Shown here piece by piece: positions 59,746-64,000 of a stretch of DNA of 64,000 nt. How positions within the stretch are numbered: position 1 is the first letter of the stretch; each line of letters starts with the position of its first letter. The notes beneath the pieces are model-generated. The model searched no databases, had not been told where the DNA came from, and saw nothing but the letters and a program-made list of their open reading frames with translations. Where the stretch lies: NCBI RefSeq assembly GCF_019711615.1, contig NZ_JAIGNS010000002.1:297501-361500 (forward strand), given 5' to 3'. Source of the DNA: Qipengyuania intermedia (GTDB lineage Bacteria; Pseudomonadota; Alphaproteobacteria; Sphingomonadales; Sphingomonadaceae). Made by a program: the position numbers and the translations under genes.

Positions 59746-60465
59746 CTAGTCGATCCCGAGTTCGGCTTTGAGTGCCGAGACATTCTCGAAGCGGTCTGCT
59801 TCTGGCCGGGCGATAGCGGGCTTGGCGTTGACCCAGGTGTTCTCACAGACGAATTCGAGCATGGCTGCCGCGAGGTCGGCGTGCCGGCAACGAAAGCAAC
59901 CCTCGGCAAGACGCTCGTCGGTAATGACGGCTTCACCCGTATAGGGTTCGTCGAGGAGCCAGCCCGGTCGCGCAGACGTCCAATTCAGGCCTTTCGCGCG
60001 CTCCAGAAGATCTTCCATGGCGCGCATCTGTTCGAGAATATTGTGCAAGGCTGGTCTTGCCGTGAGCTCGAACCATGCAGGAACGCTGGGCTGCGGCTCT
60101 ACAAACGCCGCCGATATCACGACGATCCGGGAAATGCGGGTCGTCGACATCGCTTCCACCAGCTTGCGGGTTCCCTCCGTATAAAGCGGAGGCGGATCGA
60201 TCGCCGTAGATGGACTAAACTCTATACCGAGTGCGGAAATAACAGCACGGCAACCTTCGAGCTCGCTGCTGAAGTCGTCATTGAGTACATCGCACTGGAG
60301 GTACTCGACGTTGTCGACCCGGTCCGATGGTTCGGGCAAGGTGTGCTCGAACGCTCGAACTTCGATGCCCTTGTGAACCGCATGGCGCAGTATTTCCGTG
60401 CCGGTCTTTCCTCCGGCACCGAAGACCGCAAGGGGGGCTGCATCGCTCACAGGCTCAGCTTCCAC
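59746..60465 (-). CDS. NAD(P)-binding SDR-like protein
   Basis: 239 residues from GTG at 60465. A Rossmann motif GAGGKTGTEIL (about residues 16-26) and the pattern of NAD(P)H-binding/NmrA-like atypical SDR proteins are clear, with VISALG and a conserved Arg-Pro-Gly-x-L stretch. A TATAAT on the minus strand (60477-60482) lies 12 bp before the start, suggesting a promoter with a short leader. Substrate unknown; it could be a redox sensor or quinone/thiol reductase partner. Confidence 0.82.
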   Translation of the reverse strand: MEAEPVSDAAPLAVFGAGGKTGTEILRHAVHKGIEVRAFEHTLPEPSDRVDNVEYLQCDVLNDDFSSELEGCRAVISALGIEFSPSTAIDPPPLYTEGTRKLVEAMSTTRISRIVVISAAFVEPQPSVPAWFELTARPALHNILEQMRAMEDLLERAKGLNWTSARPGWLLDEPYTGEAVITDERLAEGCFRCRHADLAAAMLEFVCENTWVNAKPAIARPEADRFENVSALKAELGID

Positions 60466-60558
60466 TGTAGCACCTCATTATAAATTCGGCCGCGCGTGCC
60501 GGGCCGAACATGATCATAGAGCGGGCACCGAGGCACGCTGGCGCCCGCTCGCTCGTGT

Positions 60559-61047
60559 TCACGCTTCGCTGTTGCCGCAGGTCGTGTACCCCCAGAACCC
60601 GAACTCGTCCTTCATCCGAGGTCCGGCGACGATGAGTTCCTGCATCTGCAGGCCCGCGTCTCCTTCGTCATCGAGAAGGCGCGTGCGGATACGAAGCTCA
60701 CCATTCGCATACTCACCCGAGGCGCTTGCTGTGACAGGGATCAGCTTGCCGTTGATCTTGATCGCCCCGCGACCGCTGTTGTCGTAGACGAACGACGGAA
60801 ACGCGACCTCGGTCAGGCGAAACTGACACGTGTTCTCGGCTCCCAGCGCGGCGAGGTCCGCCTCGCTCATCGTCTCGGGCAGCATGAGGCCGGGGCTGAG
60901 ATTGGCAAGAGCGCTCGCAGCACTCTCTATCGGCGCCGCCGTTGCCGGAGGATCGAGCTGTGCTTCGCGATCATTGCCGACCGCGGTATTGGTGTTGCAG
61001 GCCGCCAGCGGGAGGGCTGCAAGCGTCAGAATTGCGATCTTGTTCAT
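60559..61047 (-). CDS. uncharacterised lipoprotein
   Basis: 162 residues from ATG at 61047, coupled by a four-base overlap to the DUF305 gene. A signal with lipobox LPLAAC is followed by an Ala/Pro-rich linker and a beta-rich domain with two Cys (ENTCQFRLTE and YTTCGN) that could form a disulfide. It is outer- or inner-membrane anchored. No family recognised. Confidence 0.75.
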   Translation of the reverse strand: MNKIAILTLAALPLAACNTNTAVGNDREAQLDPPATAAPIESAASALANLSPGLMLPETMSEADLAALGAENTCQFRLTEVAFPSFVYDNSGRGAIKINGKLIPVTASASGEYANGELRIRTRLLDDEGDAGLQMQELIVAGPRMKDEFGFWGYTTCGNSEA

Positions 61048-61571
61048 TGCTGCATCTCCTCGGGCAGACGTTCCTCGGTGCGCGGACCGTTCTCCTCGAT
61101 ATCCTGGATGAGATATTTCATCTCGGCGATCTCGCGCCGCTGCGCGACGATGATGGCCTGCGCGAGTTCGCGAACCCGCGGATCCTTCAGGCTCGCTCTC
61201 TCGCTGGTCATGATCGCAATCGAGTGGTGCGGAATCATCGCGGCCATGTATTCGGTATCGTCCACCGTGGTCTGGCTGCGTACGAGCCATAGCGCGAGCG
61301 CGAAGACGACGGCTCCGACACCCAGGATGATGAAGTTCTTGGTCCGGTCCTTGTACATGCCCCACATGAAGAGAAGCATGACCACCATCATCATCGCGCC
61401 CATGACGAACATCATCCAGAAGCGCGTCTCGCTCCAGAAAACGTCGTCCATGTCGAAGCTGTTGGCATACATCAGGAAGAACATGATCACGGTCGAGGTC
61501 GATACCATGGCCATGAACCGCCAGTAGTTGCCGCCCCCTCCCTTATCCGAGTGGCATGTGCTTTCAGTCAT
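61044..61571 (-). CDS. membrane-anchored DUF305 protein
   Basis: 175 residues from ATG at 61571; the frame continues upstream but overlaps the ion-channel gene. Three membrane segments (about residues 17-90) with many Met residues are followed by a DUF305 domain with EYMAAMIPHHSIAIMTSERA and HxxA-type motifs. DUF305 proteins are linked to metals and often occur in copper loci; Met-rich helices fit that. It overlaps both neighbours by four bases. Confidence 0.85.
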   Translation of the reverse strand: MTESTCHSDKGGGGNYWRFMAMVSTSTVIMFFLMYANSFDMDDVFWSETRFWMMFVMGAMMMVVMLLFMWGMYKDRTKNFIILGVGAVVFALALWLVRSQTTVDDTEYMAAMIPHHSIAIMTSERASLKDPRVRELAQAIIVAQRREIAEMKYLIQDIEENGPRTEERLPEEMQQ

Positions 61572-61981
61572 GCGTTTTCTCCTTCCTTCATCATGGTCCA
61601 GAACAATTGTGCCGAGCAGCTGATGAGCGCGAAGCCGGTCAAGGCTTCGACGCCGGCAATGACGCGCAGGTGCTCGGTCGGGTAGATGTCGCCGAGCCCC
61701 AGCGTGGTCACGTTGATCAGCGAGAAATAGAAATAGTCCATCGCCCTCATCGCCGGCGTCTTGTCGAACCCGCCGAGGTCCAGTTCCGCGCCCAGCCAGA
61801 AACCGCCAGCGAAGAGCGTCGCGACAAGCAGGTGCGATGCCAGGACAAGAAGCGCGACCCCAAGCTTGGCGGAGAAACTTCCGGGTGCGTCGAGCACGCG
61901 ATGCCCGGCGCCGAGGATCGACAGATGCATGCCGACCGAGGCCAGGAAAAGTGCAATGGCGAGAATTAGTGCGGCGATCAT
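61568..61981 (-). CDS. ion-channel (Ion_trans_2-type) protein
   Basis: 137 residues from ATG at 61981. Two N-terminal membrane helices precede a pore helix with VTTLGLGDIYPT and a last helix. The order pore helix, filter, outer helix is that of potassium-channel-like proteins, but the filter reads TLGLGD rather than T-V-G-Y-G-D. It is coupled by four-base overlaps between the permease and the DUF305 gene. Confidence 0.8.
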   Translation of the reverse strand: MIAALILAIALFLASVGMHLSILGAGHRVLDAPGSFSAKLGVALLVLASHLLVATLFAGGFWLGAELDLGGFDKTPAMRAMDYFYFSLINVTTLGLGDIYPTEHLRVIAGVEALTGFALISCSAQLFWTMMKEGENA

Positions 61982-63327
61982 CGATGATCTCCATCGTGTG
62001 TGGCGGGCATTTCCCGCAGCGCAGGATTCCGACGGAGATAGAACCATTCGGCTCCGAACACTGCGGCAATACCTGCGACCGCATAGGCAACGACCGCAGG
62101 GTCGGTTTTGAGCTTGGCGAGGGCAAAAGCCGTCAGGACTACGCCGTCCGCCATGAGCGCCGACCAGAGGATCCAGGCACGCGCGCCTATCTCTTCCCGC
62201 AAACCGCGCAGCACGCCCCAATGCACGAGCATGTCCATTACGAGATAGAAGAACGCTCCGAGCGAGGCGATCCGCGAAAGATCGAACAGGACCGCGAGCG
62301 TGCCTGCGACAACAACGGTATAGACCAACATGTGACTGCGGATCGGTCCGCTCATGCCAAAATGGCTATGCGGGATCATCTTCATCTCGGTCAGCATGGT
62401 CAGCATACGCGAAACGGCGAAAACGCTGGCGATGACACCCGAGGTCGTGGCGGCGATGGCGATTGCCACTGTGAAATAGAAGCCAAGCTCTCCGAGCGCG
62501 GGACGCGCAGCCGCCGCAAGCGAATAATCGCGCGCCTCAGCTATTTCTGACGTGCTGAGGCTGGCACCGACCGCCGCCGCGACAAGCAGGTAGACGACCA
62601 CGCATATTGCGATCGAGATGATTATGGTTCGACCGACATTCCGGTGCGGATTGATGATTTCACCGCCACTGTTGGTGATGGTGGTGAAACCTTTGAAAGC
62701 AAGGATCGAGAAGGCGACCGACGCGAGCAGCGCGTCGAGGCCCGAAAGCACGACCGGCTCTGAGAAGGCACCGTCCGAAAATCCGCTGGCCCAGATCGCC
62801 GCAATCGCGAACAGGGCGATGCCGCCGATCTTGATCGCCGACATAATGAGCGAAAATCCGCTGACCGATTTGTTGCCGGCGGCATTCACGAAATAGGCGA
62901 AGACGATGAGCGCCAGTGCCGCGACGGAAACCAGAATGCCGCTGCTCTCGAGCCCAAAGGGCCGCAAGGCATAGGTCGCGAAGGTTCGAGCGACCAGGCT
63001 TTCGTTGATGACCATCGACAGCGCCATCAGGAGCGATGCCGAGGCTGCCACGACGCCTGGTCCGTAGGCTTTCTGAAGGATCATCGCGATGCCGCCCGAG
63101 GAGGGCCAGCGGTTCGACATCTTGATGTAGCTGTAGGCGGCGAGCGAAGTAACCAGCGCGCCGGCAATGAACGAAAGCGGAAATAGCGGTCCAGCCAGTT
63201 CGGCAATCTGGCCAGTCAGTGCGAAGATACCGGCGCCGATCATGACGCCGGTTCCCATCGCGACGCCGCCCAGCAATGTTATCGAGGCCGCACTCTCGTT
63301 ATGTTGATCGTCGCCATCTGTCTGCAA
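61978..63327 (-). CDS. APC-superfamily amino acid permease
   Basis: 449 residues from the ATG start at 63327, about 12 hydrophobic segments. The APC signature GVAMGTGVMIGAGIFALTG (about residues 19-37) and a helix-6-like region with FKGFTTITNSGGEIINP are typical of APC amino acid/cationic transporters. It is the first gene of a four-gene series with overlapping starts (permease, channel, DUF305, lipoprotein). Substrate unknown. Confidence 0.88.
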   Translation of the reverse strand: MQTDGDDQHNESAASITLLGGVAMGTGVMIGAGIFALTGQIAELAGPLFPLSFIAGALVTSLAAYSYIKMSNRWPSSGGIAMILQKAYGPGVVAASASLLMALSMVINESLVARTFATYALRPFGLESSGILVSVAALALIVFAYFVNAAGNKSVSGFSLIMSAIKIGGIALFAIAAIWASGFSDGAFSEPVVLSGLDALLASVAFSILAFKGFTTITNSGGEIINPHRNVGRTIIISIAICVVVYLLVAAAVGASLSTSEIAEARDYSLAAAARPALGELGFYFTVAIAIAATTSGVIASVFAVSRMLTMLTEMKMIPHSHFGMSGPIRSHMLVYTVVVAGTLAVLFDLSRIASLGAFFYLVMDMLVHWGVLRGLREEIGARAWILWSALMADGVVLTAFALAKLKTDPAVVAYAVAGIAAVFGAEWFYLRRNPALREMPATHDGDHR

Positions 63328-63609
63328 GTCTTTCCCCTGTCGATGTCCTCCCGTCCGAGAAACATCACGCCAGACAGTACGTTGCGTAGCGCCTCACCCC
63401 TCAAAAAAGTTTCGACATGGTGCGCGCCTGCCCCAGGGGGCGGTTTGGCAAGATAGGGAGTCCGCTTTTCGCGAGGCTTCTCTCAGCACAAGGTGCGTCG
63501 ATAGGAGGCGACGCGTATCGCCAGGGTGGCCCACTGTGAATTTTCTCTAGCAGGTCTCGCGAGAGGTAACTGGCCCTGTTCGACCAATCTGACGTGCCCA
63601 GCAGCCGGA
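63328..63609. other. 282-bp spacer between two minus-strand genes
   Basis: No credible gene. It holds the upstream region of the permease gene. CCCC- and GGGG-rich stretches are seen at about 63430-63445, but no clear promoter or terminator. Confidence 0.4.
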
Positions 63610-64000
63610 TTAAGCTCGACCGGGGGATCGATTGCGCAAATGTGCCTGCGCTTCGCGCACGTCGAGCTCACGCGTGCTGTTTCCGATACGTAACATCAGG
63701 CGCGCGGTACCTCCCTCTACGAGGTAGACAGGATCAGCGCTCCTTTCAGCAATGACCCGGCATACCGTCTTCTCTGTCATTTCGTGAAAACGGCAATGGA
63801 CCAAAGCGCACGCGTGACCGCCGAAACCATCCTTCACGAGGTCCATCACAAGGCGCTCGAACCCATCCCGATTGGCATGTTTGAGTGTCTGCATATCGGC
63901 TTCAATGCCAGTGATGTTCCCATCGTCTCCAACCCCGATAAGCAGTGTTCCGCCCTCATGGTTGAGAAAGCCGGCAACCGTTTTGAGTACGACCTGCTGG
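63610..64000 (-). CDS. AlbA_2/Schlafen-type DNA-binding protein (5' end outside window)
   Basis: About 130 codons are present. The frame continues past the window edge from codon 63999. The motif FLNHEGGTLLIGVGDDGNITG (64000 toward 63900), then a basic/acidic segment and VYRIAERS-like strand, match the AlbA_2 domain found in putative ATP-dependent helicases and Schlafen-like proteins. Such proteins are frequent in accessory and defence-associated DNA. The ORF ends with a basic tail soon after. What lies upstream is not visible. Confidence 0.78.
   Translation of the reverse strand, partial: QQVVLKTVAGFLNHEGGTLLIGVGDDGNITGIEADMQTLKHANRDGFERLVMDLVKDGFGGHACALVHCRFHEMTEKTVCRVIAERSADPVYLVEGGTARLMLRIGNSTRELDVREAQAHLRNRSPGRA

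Overview
The window looks like part of an alphaproteobacterial chromosome, most likely from Sphingomonadales (an Erythrobacteraceae- or Sphingomonadaceae-like organism). The grounds are the 23S-5S-tRNA-fMet order at the left edge, an initiator tRNA with an A:U/G:C/G:C anticodon stem, a sucrose locus built on a TonB-dependent receptor, and the style of the copper and czc operons. The species call is inference from the sequence alone.

Layout. (1) 1-2962: 3' part of a 23S rRNA gene, 5S rRNA, initiator tRNA-Met and a strong terminator. (2) 2864-11350: a mobilizable genomic island. A large serine recombinase points at the tRNA gene and its stop codon lies in the tRNA anticodon loop. The island also has an orphan 480-residue protein behind a cluster of perfect inverted repeats, an AlpA-like HTH protein, a ParA-type ATPase with a small partner, and a relaxosome module: a MobC-like protein, a MOBP-like relaxase and a recognisable oriT with a CATCCTGC nic motif beside an inverted repeat. 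(3) 11725-18816: a complete sucrose locus (LacI-type repressor, MFS transporter, TonB-dependent receptor, GH68 fructosyl hydrolase, ROK fructokinase) with two perfect 16-bp operator palindromes in the divergent promoter region. (4) 19084-22200: an uncharacterised plus-strand cassette containing a MobA/MobL-like HUH-type protein and a DEDDh exonuclease. (5) 22402-30102: a UbiB-like kinase with MarR, a tripartite EmrA/EmrB/NodT-type efflux operon, a thioesterase and an alpha/beta hydrolase. (6) 30436-63327: a metal-resistance region. It holds remnants of a MerR regulator and of a Cu-ATPase, a DmeF-like CDF exporter, a czcICBA-type operon, more CDF proteins, an acetolactate-synthase-like/ALDH pair, a MerR-CDF divergent pair, an FTR1-cytochrome c iron permease, and a long minus-strand copper/silver series (CusCBA, CusF, multicopper oxidase, P-type ATPase). 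Upstream of that series are sulfur, redox and membrane genes. (7) 63610-64000: the end of an AlbA_2/Schlafen-type protein cut by the window edge.

How the parts work together. Sucrose would cross the outer membrane through the TonB receptor and the inner membrane through the MFS permease, be split by GH68, and its fructose be phosphorylated by the kinase, all under LacI control. The metal region combines RND efflux (Czc for divalent cations, Cus for Cu/Ag), CDF exporters, P-type ATPase export and periplasmic Cu oxidation.

The strongest unusual signals are five. First, the oriT and hairpin cluster of the island. Second, the overlap of recombinase, terminator and tRNA. Third, a 758-bp perfect direct repeat (30887-31644 and 47364-48121) that brackets the czc/CDF module, so homologous recombination could loop out about 16.5 kb. 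Fourth, the HUH/exonuclease cassette. Fifth, an MBL-rhodanese protein with an altered metal site. No CRISPR array and no intact insertion sequence were seen.
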